Origin: Bacteroidales bacterium
GTDB taxonomy: Bacteria > Bacteroidota > Bacteroidia > Bacteroidales > UBA7960
DNA: 30,102 nucleotides
Reading direction: 5' to 3'
Assembly: GCA_007122505.1 (NCBI GenBank)
Contig: SKTQ01000318.1
Location: forward strand, 1 to 30,102
A program made the translations under genes and the position numbers. The notes below the pieces were generated by a model, which worked only from the letters and a program-made list of their open reading frames with translations, was not told the origin of the DNA and did no database searches. Every line of letters begins with the position of its first letter. Within the stretch, counting starts at the first letter, position 1. Shown here one piece after another: positions 18,789-26,564 of the stretch.

Positions 18789-18822
18789 AATGTTTAATAT
18801 TGAATAAAATATATTAAACATT
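18789..18822 (+). repeat. AT-rich perfect inverted repeat, possible terminator
   Basis: Two 12-base arms (18789-18800 and 18811-18822, AATGTTTAATAT and its complement) flank a 10-base spacer, with a T run just after the right arm. It lies 90 bases after the stop of the beta-helix gene and about 135 bases before the ECF promoter of the next gene. A terminator for the upstream operon is the simplest reading. The stem is A+T-rich, so an operator is possible. Confidence 0.5.
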
Positions 18823-18952
18823 TTTAATATTATTTTAGATTTCTAAAGAATACTTTAGATGAAATTAATGTATTTAAAAAATTGATTATTAATACTATAT
18901 GGTTTTTGTTGTTGAAATAATTGTGCAGAAATTAAAAAATAAACAATTACAT

Positions 18953-18980
18953 ACTAAGGGTGTTTGTTTAATAGATTGTC
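18953..18980 (+). promoter_or_regulatory. ECF-sigma promoter copy before the DUF4397-repeat T9SS protein
   Basis: ACTAAGGGT (GGGTGT at 18958-18963) is followed after 13 bases by TGTC (18977-18980) and an AT-rich stretch. GGGT, spacing and TGTC agree with the other three copies; only the last two bases of the -35 hexamer differ. The element overlaps an in-frame TTG at 18964, which argues that translation does not begin there but at the ATG at 19027. Confidence 0.68.
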
Positions 18981-19026
18981 ATATAAAATGAACGCAATTC
19001 TTTTTATTAATCTAATACCTAAAATT

Positions 19027-22000
19027 ATGAATGCAAAATGGAACACGTTTACGATTTCGGCAGTATTTGCGATTCTTTTCGCAGTAATCCCTGCCTTTTT
19101 TAATGGCCTTATGGCTGGTCCGGCAGCAAATGATGCTCCGGGAATTATTGATAACCCTATAGATCAAAGAGATCAGGCCCGGGTGCAGATCATTCACAAC
19201 TCGGCTGATGCTCTGGTTAGCCAGGTGGATATTTTCGCCAATGGTTCAATACTTCTTGAGGATGTTGGATTCCGTCAGGCAACGCCGTTTATTGATGTCG
19301 CTGCCGGTGTGGACATTGACCTGGTAATTTCACCGACCGGTGCCGGTATTGAAAACGGTGTAGGACCTATTACCGTGCAGTTTGACGCTGGCGAGACCTA
19401 CGTTGTAGTTGCAGCCGGTACCGTTAGCGAAAGCGGCTATGAACCCGTTGAGCCTTTTGCATTAAATGTATACGGAATGGGTAGGGAAGAGTCAACAGAG
19501 GCCGGAAATACCGATGTATTGGTATTTCATGGTTCTACTGATGCTCCTACAGTGAGCGTATGGGAGACAGCCGTTGTGGATGCAGAGATCATCGGTGACT
19601 TCAGTTTTGGAGACTTTGCCGGGTATCTTGAGCTGCCCACTTTGGACTTCGTATTGGAGATTCGCGATGCCGCCGGTGAAAATACCGTAGTGGCTTACAA
19701 TGCTCCACTTTCCACCCTGGGTCTTGAGGGCGAAGCATTGGTTGTAGTAGCCTCCGGATTTCTCAATCCTGCAAACAACAGCAATGGACCCGCATTTGGC
19801 TTGTTCGTAGCACTCGCCGGTGGTGGTGATCTGATTGCATTGCCGGTCGCTGCCGATGTTGATCCAATCGACGAATTCCCGTGGTTTGGTGACTTTGAAG
19901 CAGATTGGATTGGTGACCCTGCAGCACCCGAGGGCTGGACTGTTGTGAATGGCGCTGATGGCAGCTACTGGGAGCGCAGCAGTGTACAAAGCAACTCAGG
20001 ACAATTTTCCGCACGTTCCTATCAGGGTTTCGCCAGCAACAACATGGCCGACGAATGGCTCATTACGCCTGCATTCGACATGGATAATCCCGAAGCTGCA
20101 AGCTTGCTGTTTTTCGGATACTCCAGCAGTGCCCCAGACGGCGTTCGTGAGAACATCCGCATACTGGCATTAGACGAACTGTATGACAACGTCGATGACT
20201 TGCATGCCAATGCAGTTCTGTTGCAAACGGTAGCCCTTACACAAAGCTGGGAAGAATATATCGTGGATATTTCTGCATTTGATGGAGTTAAATATATCGC
20301 TTTCAACTACTACATCACAGAAGATGACAATGCTTCGTTTAACTGGGTTTACATTGATGATGTAGCTGTTGGTAATTTCGAAACATTTGAACTCACAGTG
20401 CTTGCACCCATTGGTGAAGGAACAGTTGTTCCTGCTGAGGGTGTTTATACTTTCACTGAAGGAACTGTTGTAAACCTGCTCGCCACCGCCGATTTTGGCT
20501 GGGAGTTTTTACAGTGGACCGGCGATGTGGATGATCCAACCAGCTTCTCGACCACCATTACCATGGATGGTGACAAAACCGTTCAGGCAGAATTTATCGA
20601 ATTCACCGCCGTGGCAACACCATTTTTTGAAGACTTTACAGGCATCGCAGCCGGACAGCTCCCCTCAAACTGGCAGCGTACGCACACCAACTGGGGTGCA
20701 TGGAATACCAACAATGCCGGTGGAGACTCCGCCCCTGAACTACGTTTCAACTGGTCTCCCACTACAGACGGTATCTTAAGGGTGGTAACACCTTTGATAG
20801 ATGCTACCAATGAAACCGACCTTTCTCTTGTATTCATGTACAGTGTGAACGACTACTCAGGTGATTATACACTGAGAGTACAAACATCTCCCGATGGGGA
20901 TACGTGGACTGACCAGTGGGAATTATATGTAAATGGAGGTACAAGAGAAGATTTGGATCGCTCTGTTCCCAGTAGCAGAAACATTCCCTCAACAGAAGCC
21001 GTTGTTAACCTGGATGATTTGGCCGGAGAGCAATTCCATGTAGCTTTTGTTTATGATGGAAACAGTTTTAATATCAACCAATGGTACGTTGATGACATTT
21101 ATGTAGGAACCTACGAAGGCCCCGAGCTGGCAAGCGTTCAGATCATTCACAACTCCGCCGACGCACTGGTTGAAGAAGTGGACATTTTCGTGAATGGTGA
21201 CCTTTTCCTGGAAGGTGTTGGTTTCCGCCAGGCAACCCCATTCCTGGACGTACCCGCAGGTGTTGATCTTGACTTGGTGATTGCACCCGCCGGTGCCGGC
21301 ATCGAAAACGGTGTAGGCCCCATCACGGTGCAGTTTGAGACCGGAGAAACCTATGTGGTTGTCGCAGCCGGAAACGTAAGCGACAGCGGCTATGATCCCG
21401 TTGAGCCCTTTGCATTGTATGTATATGACATGGGACAGACGCAGGCCAATGATCCGGATAATACCGACGTACTTGCCTTCCACGGATCAACAGACGCACC
21501 TACCGTCAGCGTATGGGAAACAGCTGTGGTGGACGGTGAAATCATCGGTGACTTCAGCTTTGGAGACTTTGCCGGATACCTGGAACTTCCCACCCTGGAC
21601 TTTATCCTTGAAGTACGTGACGCATCCGGAGAGGTCACAGTAGCAGCCTATGCAGCACCCCTGGCAACCCTTGGTCTGCAGGGTGAGGCATTAACCGTGC
21701 TTGCCTCCGGTTTCCTGAATCCGGAAAACAACAGTGATGGACCTGCCTTTGGATTATTTGTGGCACTTGCATCCGGCGGTGACCTTGTAGAACTTCCGCT
21801 GGTAGAAGAAACAGAAGACTTTGCACGCCTTCAGATCATTCACAACTCCGCCGATGCGCTGGTTGAAGAAGTAGATATTTTTGTAAACGGTGATCTTTTC
21901 CTGGAAGGTGTTGGCTTCCGCCAGGCTACTCCATTTTTGGATGTACCCGCTGGTGTTGACCTTGACCTTGTGATTGCCCCCGCCGGTGCCGGCATCGAAA

Positions 22001-23451
22001 ACGGTGTAGGACCCATTACAGTTCAGTTTGATGCAGATGAGACTTATGTTGTTGTAGCTGCAGGAAATGTAAGCGATAGTGGCTATGACCCGGTTGTGCC
22101 ATTTGAACTGTTTTTGTTTGATGCCGGACAGGAAGAAGCAGCGATCCCGGATGCTGTCGATATACTTTCATTCCACGGTTCAACTGATGCACCTACTGTA
22201 AGCGTTTGGGAAACAGCAATTGTTGAAGACGAAATTTTCGGAGATTTTTCTTTTGGCGATTTTGTCGGATATTCTGCTTTTGTCGTAGAAGATTATATTA
22301 TTGAAATACGCGATGCTTCTGGTGAAATAGCCATTGCTGCATTTGAAGCACCGTTAGCTACACTTGGCCTGCAGGGAGAAGCTTTGGTAATAGTTGCCTC
22401 AGGCTTCCTGAACCCTGATAACAATAGTGACGGGCCGGCCTTTGGCTTATTCGTAGCCCTCGCATCAGGTGGTGATTTGGTAGAATTGCCTCTGGTTGAA
22501 GTAGAAGAAGAATTTGCCCGCGTTCAGATCATACACAACTCCGCTGACGCATTGGTGGAAGAAGTGGATATCTTCGTTAATGGAGACCTTTTCCTTGATG
22601 GATTCGGTTTCCGTGAAGCTACCCCGTTTGTGGATGTACCCGCAGGTGTTGATCTTGACCTGGTTGTAGCTCCCGCAGGTGCCGGTATTGAAAATGGTGT
22701 AGGACCTGTAACGGTTCAGTTTGATGCCGATGAGACCTACATTGTAGTGGCTGCCGGAAATGTCAGCGGCTCTGGTTACGACCCTGTAGTACCATTTGGA
22801 TTGTACGTGTATGACATGGGCCGTGAACAAGCCACAAACGGAATGAACACGGATGTCCTCGTATTCCACGGTTCCACAGATGCACCCACTGTTACTGTTT
22901 GGGAAACAGCATTTGTAAATGGTGAAATCATTGGAGATTTCAACTTCGGAGACTTTGCCGGATATCTGGAACTTGGCACCGAAGACTATGTCCTTGAAAT
23001 AAGGGATGCAACCGGAACAACCACCGTAGCTACTTACCTGGCACCTCTGGCAACCCTTGGTCTTCAAGGTGAAGCACTGGTTGTTGTGGCATCAGGCTTT
23101 CTGACACCGGATAACAACAGCAACGGCCCCGCCTTTGGTCTCTATGTAGCTCTTGCAGATGGCGGTGAACTGATCCCGTTGCCGTTGTCAGACGATACAA
23201 GCATTAGCCATATTGCCGAAGTTGACCTGGTGGTGTATCCGAACCCTGTATCCAGTAACCTGTTCATTGAGTCCAGTGAAGATATTTCAGAGATCAGGTT
23301 GTTTGACATGCTGGGGCAGGTAAGCTACCAGACGACGGTTTCCACAAACCGTTATGAGCTGAATGTAAGCGGTTTCCGAACCGGTATCTATTTTGTTCAG
23401 ATAAACACCGCTGCCGGTGTGATAACAGAACGTGTCCAGATTGTCAATTAG
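19027..23451 (+). CDS. DUF4397-repeat T9SS surface protein
   Basis: The ATG at 19027 is chosen because it gives a proper signal peptide (about 1-32, FTISAVFAILFAVIPAFF) and because upstream in-frame starts fall inside or next to the promoter. The product has 1474 residues. Order: DUF4397 repeat 1 (about 51-275); anchor-J/MAM-like module (about 280-449, DEWLITPAF, VYIDDV); InlB-like repeat (about 455-526, WEFLQWTGDVDD); second anchor-J module (about 532-695); DUF4397 repeats 2, 3 and 4 (about 702-927, 932-1158, 1162-1388); T9SS type A sorting domain (about 1402-1474, VYPNPVSSNLFI ... GIYFVQI). Each DUF4397 unit has two similar halves, one starting IIHNSADALV and one FHGSTDAPTV. DUF4397 has no known biochemical function and occurs in surface proteins. 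It is very acidic, with no catalytic motif, so most likely an adhesin or matrix protein. Its promoter matches that of the sigma factor gene. Confidence 0.87.
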   Translation: MNAKWNTFTISAVFAILFAVIPAFFNGLMAGPAANDAPGIIDNPIDQRDQARVQIIHNSADALVSQVDIFANGSILLEDVGFRQATPFIDVAAGVDIDLVISPTGAGIENGVGPITVQFDAGETYVVVAAGTVSESGYEPVEPFALNVYGMGREESTEAGNTDVLVFHGSTDAPTVSVWETAVVDAEIIGDFSFGDFAGYLELPTLDFVLEIRDAAGENTVVAYNAPLSTLGLEGEALVVVASGFLNPANNSNGPAFGLFVALAGGGDLIALPVAADVDPIDEFPWFGDFEADWIGDPAAPEGWTVVNGADGSYWERSSVQSNSGQFSARSYQGFASNNMADEWLITPAFDMDNPEAASLLFFGYSSSAPDGVRENIRILALDELYDNVDDLHANAVLLQTVALTQSWEEYIVDISAFDGVKYIAFNYYITEDDNASFNWVYIDDVAVGNFETFELTVLAPIGEGTVVPAEGVYTFTEGTVVNLLATADFGWEFLQWTGDVDDPTSFSTTITMDGDKTVQAEFIEFTAVATPFFEDFTGIAAGQLPSNWQRTHTNWGAWNTNNAGGDSAPELRFNWSPTTDGILRVVTPLIDATNETDLSLVFMYSVNDYSGDYTLRVQTSPDGDTWTDQWELYVNGGTREDLDRSVPSSRNIPSTEAVVNLDDLAGEQFHVAFVYDGNSFNINQWYVDDIYVGTYEGPELASVQIIHNSADALVEEVDIFVNGDLFLEGVGFRQATPFLDVPAGVDLDLVIAPAGAGIENGVGPITVQFETGETYVVVAAGNVSDSGYDPVEPFALYVYDMGQTQANDPDNTDVLAFHGSTDAPTVSVWETAVVDGEIIGDFSFGDFAGYLELPTLDFILEVRDASGEVTVAAYAAPLATLGLQGEALTVLASGFLNPENNSDGPAFGLFVALASGGDLVELPLVEETEDFARLQIIHNSADALVEEVDIFVNGDLFLEGVGFRQATPFLDVPAGVDLDLVIAPAGAGIENGVGPITVQFDADETYVVVAAGNVSDSGYDPVVPFELFLFDAGQEEAAIPDAVDILSFHGSTDAPTVSVWETAIVEDEIFGDFSFGDFVGYSAFVVEDYIIEIRDASGEIAIAAFEAPLATLGLQGEALVIVASGFLNPDNNSDGPAFGLFVALASGGDLVELPLVEVEEEFARVQIIHNSADALVEEVDIFVNGDLFLDGFGFREATPFVDVPAGVDLDLVVAPAGAGIENGVGPVTVQFDADETYIVVAAGNVSGSGYDPVVPFGLYVYDMGREQATNGMNTDVLVFHGSTDAPTVTVWETAFVNGEIIGDFNFGDFAGYLELGTEDYVLEIRDATGTTTVATYLAPLATLGLQGEALVVVASGFLTPDNNSNGPAFGLYVALADGGELIPLPLSDDTSISHIAEVDLVVYPNPVSSNLFIESSEDISEIRLFDMLGQVSYQTTVSTNRYELNVSGFRTGIYFVQINTAAGVITERVQIVN
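19177..19850 (+). repeat. DUF4397 repeat unit 1
   Basis: About 225 codons from ARVQIIHNSADALV to LIALPV. It is the most diverged copy of the four (SQVDIFANGSILLEDVG in place of EEVDIFVNGDLFLEGVG) and is separated from the other three by about 1.3 kb encoding anchor-J and InlB-like modules. Confidence 0.85.
21130..21807 (+). repeat. DUF4397 repeat unit 2
   Basis: About 225 codons, first of three head-to-tail copies. Its first 65 residues (21142-21336) are identical in protein to those of unit 3, although more than 20 bases differ, all synonymous. Confidence 0.88.
21820..22500 (+). repeat. DUF4397 repeat unit 3
   Basis: Second of the head-to-tail copies, joined to unit 2 by a short acidic linker (EETEDF). 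The first half is protein-identical to unit 2; the second half diverges (IVEDEIFGDFSFGDFVGYSAF). Confidence 0.88.
22513..23190 (+). repeat. DUF4397 repeat unit 4
   Basis: Last copy, joined to unit 3 by EVEEEF. It differs from units 2 and 3 at several residues (LDGFGFREATPFVDV) and leads into the T9SS sorting domain. Confidence 0.87.
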
Positions 23452-23470
23452 TGATTTTTGGTAATCGGAG

Positions 23471-23503
23471 AAAAGGCTTGCCTGTAATGGGCAGGCCTTT
23501 TTT
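23471..23503. terminator. Bidirectional intrinsic terminator between convergent genes
   Basis: AAAGGCTTGCC (left arm) pairs with GGCAGGCCTTT (right arm) with a single G-T wobble around a short loop, followed by TTTTTT on the plus strand. On the minus strand it is preceded by A-rich bases that read as a T run. It serves the DUF4397-repeat gene (stop at 23449-23451). It also serves the convergent symporter gene, whose stop codon at 23502-23504 overlaps the T run. Confidence 0.85.
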
Positions 23504-24995
23504 ATTGGAGCATGTCGGAGTACAATGTGTTTACATCTGAAGGCTTTTTTGTGAACTTGCTGACCATAACTGACACCACGAGTGCAACGAAAAATCCGGG
23601 AATCAATTCATACATTAAATTTGACAGCATTGGTATCCTTGTCCAGACAATTACCGTCAATGCACCCGAGAGCATCCCGGAAATCATCCCGGCTTTTGTT
23701 GTCCCTTTCCAGAACAATGCCAGTATAGAAGTTGGACCGAATGCTGCACCCAGTCCCGCCCAGGCAAACAACACCAGCCAGAAAACAAGTTCTTCGGCCA
23801 TCAAACCAAGAATCAATGCCACAATAACCAGAATGACAACCACCAGGCGGCTGAGAAAAACAAGCTGCTTTTGCGGTATTTTCTTGTTGCGGTGTATCAG
23901 CTTTTCATAAATATCCCTGACAAGGGCCGATGCAGCCACAAGAAGTTGGGAATCAGCGGTGGACATGATAGCGGCAAAAATACTCGCGATCACTATTCCA
24001 AAAAGAATGGGGCTCAGATGCAGGTTGGCCATCACCGGATATATGTTTTCCTGGTCAGCACCGGGTAAAAGCGCAACATCAGGAAAATACAGGCGACCGG
24101 CCATGCCGGTGATAATGGCTCCCAATCCCATCAGCACATTGGCGGATGTTCCTACAATGGCCACCAGCTTAAGCTTCGCAGGATCTTTGATGGACATATA
24201 TCGTGCAATGATGTGCGGGTTTCCGGGTGATCCGAGGCCAATACCCAAAAAACCGATCAGACCGCCAAACCCAAGCGCCAGCGGGTTAAAAAACTGTCCG
24301 TCGCTCAAAAGGACTGCCTGTGCGTAAAACACACCGAAACCGCCGATGTGTGAAATGGCAATCAATGGCAACACCAGCAAGGCGACAATCATAAACAAAC
24401 CCTGGATGGTATCTGTAAGGCTTACGGCGAGAAAGCCTCCAACCATGGTATAAAACAACACAATAATGGTGGTGAGCAATATCCCCTGGGTTTCGGAAAG
24501 CTGAAAGCTGGATTCGAAAGCTTTACCGCCGGCAACAAACTGAGCCGACACATAAGCGATCATAAAGATGATGATGATTCCTACCACAACGGCACGCAGC
24601 ATACCCGATTTGTCATCGAAGCGTTCCGCAAAAAAATCAGGCACGGTGATACAATCACGTGCTTCGCTGAAACGCCTGATGCGCGGCGCATAAAAGAAAA
24701 ACAGGAAAAACTCCACCAGGGTATAACCTACCACAGCCCACAAGGCTGAAAAACCCATTTCGAACGACATTCCGGTAACACCCAGCAGCAGCCAGGCACT
24801 ACGACCACTCACAACCGCAGACAATGCCACCACCAGCATCCCCATCTTACGTCCGCCAATAAAAAAATTGGAAATCCCTTTCGAAGAAAACCTTGCGGCA
24901 TAAATTCCCACCAAAATAATCAATGCCAGGTAGCCCACAAATGCCCAAATGGCGACCTGATCAGCTTCAAGGGCAATGGTTTGCAAATCTTCCAT
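23502..24995 (-). CDS. PutP-like sodium/solute symporter (SSS family)
   Basis: 497 residues with about 12-13 hydrophobic segments along the whole length, usual for the sodium:solute symporter family. Signature stretches include NFFIGGRKMG (about 43-52), FYTMVGGFLAVSLTDTIQG and, in the transmembrane-9 region, AAIMSTADSQLLVAASAL, which keeps the Ser-Thr pair used at the second sodium site. The closest described relative by motif is the sodium/proline symporter PutP. One important difference: the PutP stretch GASDMSGW, whose Asp55 is needed for sodium coupling in E. coli, reads VVSGRSAW here, so the aspartate is Gly64 followed by Arg65. The ion and substrate should therefore not be assumed to be sodium and proline. 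It is a single-gene transcript with its own promoter at 25015-25045, unrelated to its neighbours. Confidence 0.88.
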   Translation of the reverse strand: MEDLQTIALEADQVAIWAFVGYLALIILVGIYAARFSSKGISNFFIGGRKMGMLVVALSAVVSGRSAWLLLGVTGMSFEMGFSALWAVVGYTLVEFFLFFFYAPRIRRFSEARDCITVPDFFAERFDDKSGMLRAVVVGIIIIFMIAYVSAQFVAGGKAFESSFQLSETQGILLTTIIVLFYTMVGGFLAVSLTDTIQGLFMIVALLVLPLIAISHIGGFGVFYAQAVLLSDGQFFNPLALGFGGLIGFLGIGLGSPGNPHIIARYMSIKDPAKLKLVAIVGTSANVLMGLGAIITGMAGRLYFPDVALLPGADQENIYPVMANLHLSPILFGIVIASIFAAIMSTADSQLLVAASALVRDIYEKLIHRNKKIPQKQLVFLSRLVVVILVIVALILGLMAEELVFWLVLFAWAGLGAAFGPTSILALFWKGTTKAGMISGMLSGALTVIVWTRIPMLSNLMYELIPGFFVALVVSVMVSKFTKKPSDVNTLYSDMLQ

Positions 24996-25014
24996 ACGTG
25001 TAAAAATTTCAACA

Positions 25015-25045
25015 CAAACCTAATGGTTTTTGCATGATTGTGCAA
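25015..25045 (-). promoter_or_regulatory. Primary-sigma promoter of the symporter gene
   Basis: On the minus strand TTG (25045-25043) is followed after 20 bases by TAGGTTTG (25022-25015), a full match to the Bacteroidota -33 / TAnnTTTG -7 arrangement. Transcription would start near 25008, about 13 bases before the ATG at 24995. Confidence 0.65.
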
Positions 25046-25048
25046 GAT

Positions 25049-25090
25049 AAATGTGGGAAGGTCGAAATGTGGGAGGGTAGAAATGTTGAA
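25049..25090. repeat. Short imperfect tandem repeat (16-base unit)
   Basis: AAATGTGGGAAGGTCG (25049-25064) is followed by AAATGTGGGAGGGTAG (25065-25080) and then a partial, decayed third copy beginning AAATGTTGAAATGTG. It lies between the divergent symporter and hpt promoters. No function is evident. Confidence 0.6.
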
Positions 25091-25210
25091 ATGTGAAATA
25101 TACATAGGTATGATGTTGTATAATTTTGTACTTTCGCTGTCGTATTGCCTGCCGGGGTTATAATATCCGGTTTTATTCACAAATTGTTGATATTTTTATC
25201 CCAATAATGG

Positions 25211-25240
25211 TTGTTTTCACAAACCATTGGCTTATTTTTG
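25211..25240 (+). promoter_or_regulatory. Primary-sigma promoter of the hpt-adk-obgE cluster
   Basis: TTG at 25211-25213 is followed after 19 bases by TATTTTTG (25233-25240), matching the Bacteroidota -33/-7 pattern. The predicted start near 25247 leaves a leader of about 38 bases before the hpt ATG at 25285. A second -7 match (TAATTTTG at 25121-25128) lies further upstream without a -33 partner. Confidence 0.65.
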
Positions 25241-25284
25241 TGCTTTGGGTTCATTTCATAACACCGTATCACATACAATCACAT

Positions 25285-25821
25285 ATGAACAAAGTAAAAA
25301 TTCTCGATAAGGAATTCGCCGTCAGCATTCCTTTTGAACGCATTCAATCCACCGTAAACCGGATGGCTGATAAAATATCTGCAGATTATGAGAACAAGGA
25401 ACCGGTATTCCTGTGTGTGCTCAACGGTGCTTTTATGTTTGCAGCTGATTTGCTGAAGGCCTATACCGGCAAATGTGAGATCAGTTTTATCAAACTGGCC
25501 TCGTATGCAGGCATCAAAACTACCGGAAATGTAAGAACCCTGATCGGGCTTGAGGAAGACATCAAAGGACGGGATGTGGTCATCCTGGAAGATATTGTGG
25601 ACAGCGGCATCACCATTTCGCACCTGATTGAGGATTTGAAGTCCTATGAACCGGCCAGCATCAAAATTGCCACGCTACTGCTGAAACCCGCCGCTGTTCA
25701 GAAAGATGTCAGGCCCGATTATGTCGGCCTGGAAATTCCCAATGATTTCATTGTTGGATATGGATTGGATTACAATGGTTTCGGGAGAAATCTGAAAGAT
25801 ATATTCAAGATCACGGAGTAA
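25285..25821 (+). CDS. hpt: Hypoxanthine phosphoribosyltransferase
   Basis: 178 residues from the ATG at 25285. A longer in-frame reading from 25126 exists but would put the promoter inside the gene and add a hydrophobic stretch unlike the family. The enzyme is a cytoplasmic purine-salvage phosphoribosyltransferase joining hypoxanthine (often guanine) to PRPP. The PRPP-binding motif VVILEDIVDSGIT lies at residues 98-110 with the acidic pair Glu102-Asp103. CVLNGAFMFAADL (about 44-56) forms the loop and helix typical of the family, and the C-terminal DYVGLEIPNDFIVGYGLDY segment is the base-binding region. It is followed 48 bases later by adk; this purine-linked pairing is common in Bacteroidota. 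Confidence 0.95.
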   Translation: MNKVKILDKEFAVSIPFERIQSTVNRMADKISADYENKEPVFLCVLNGAFMFAADLLKAYTGKCEISFIKLASYAGIKTTGNVRTLIGLEEDIKGRDVVILEDIVDSGITISHLIEDLKSYEPASIKIATLLLKPAAVQKDVRPDYVGLEIPNDFIVGYGLDYNGFGRNLKDIFKITE

Positions 25822-25869
25822 TTATCAAAACAACACCCAAGGTTTAAAACAACCAAAAACACTTGCCAT

Positions 25870-26472
25870 ATGCTTAACATTGTTATTTTTGGTCCTCCCG
25901 GTTCAGGAAAGGGCACACAGTCAACAAAAATCGTTGAAAAATACAATCTCATCCACCTGTCCACGGGTGATCTCCTCCGGGAAGAGATGGAAAACGAAAC
26001 CCCGCTTGGCAAAGAGGTCCGGCAGTATATAGATAAGGGGTTGCTGGTTCCCGATGAAATCGTGCTTAAGGAATTGTATATGCGAACATCGGAGCATATG
26101 GATTCACCGGGTTTTATTTTTGACGGCTTTCCCCGTACAATTGTCCAGGCCGAGTCCCTGGATGAGATGCTTCATAAAGAAGGAATGGCAATTTCTTTGG
26201 TTATTTCCGTGGAAGTGGAGGAGGAAGAGCTGTACAAACGGTTGATGGGCAGAGGTGAAGACTCCGGAAGGAGCGATGATTCGGACGACATCATCAGGCG
26301 GAGACTTGAAGTGTACAAAGAGCAAACCCTGCCACTGATCGACTATTACAAAAAACAGGGCAAAATGGCCACGATCAATGGAATGGATCCTGTTGACCAG
26401 GTATTTGAGAAAATAACCCGTGCCATCGACACCTACCTTGAAAGCAGCAAAGTGCTACCGGTGGTTGATTAG
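25870..26472 (+). CDS. adk: Adenylate kinase
   Basis: 200 residues. Interconverts ATP + AMP and 2 ADP in the cytoplasm. The P-loop GPPGSGKGTQ lies at residues 8-17, the AMP-binding part reads HLSTGDLLREEM, and GFPRT (about 85-89) is the conserved adenylate kinase motif. The lid is the short form (MGRGEDSGRSDDSDDIIRRRLEVY, about 131-154), without the four-cysteine zinc insert, as usual in this phylum. It lies between hpt and obgE on the same strand. Confidence 0.96.
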   Translation: MLNIVIFGPPGSGKGTQSTKIVEKYNLIHLSTGDLLREEMENETPLGKEVRQYIDKGLLVPDEIVLKELYMRTSEHMDSPGFIFDGFPRTIVQAESLDEMLHKEGMAISLVISVEVEEEELYKRLMGRGEDSGRSDDSDDIIRRRLEVYKEQTLPLIDYYKKQGKMATINGMDPVDQVFEKITRAIDTYLESSKVLPVVD

Positions 26473-26564
26473 CATCTGCCGGTTCTGACCGGAGAGGAAA
26501 GCCTCCCGGAAAGGGTTCTGCCTGCCCGCATTGCCTGTTTGTGTGTAGCAATAATCTGTATCCA

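Noticed and set aside
22465..23067. 200-residue minus-strand open frame antisense to DUF4397 unit 4 (similar ones antisense to units 1 and 2)
   Set aside because: The antisense frames recur only because the repeats recur; they are Cys/Gly/Tyr-rich mirror translations with no start context or family match.
25076..25095. GGGT followed by TGAA upstream of hpt, resembling the ECF promoter
   Set aside because: It lacks the TAAGGGT context and the TGTC box, and falls within the 16-base tandem repeat, so the likeness is accidental.
26479..26492. CCGGT-TCTG-ACCGG hairpin between adk and obgE
   Set aside because: Short stem without a T run; no riboswitch-like structure or conserved motif was recognised around it.
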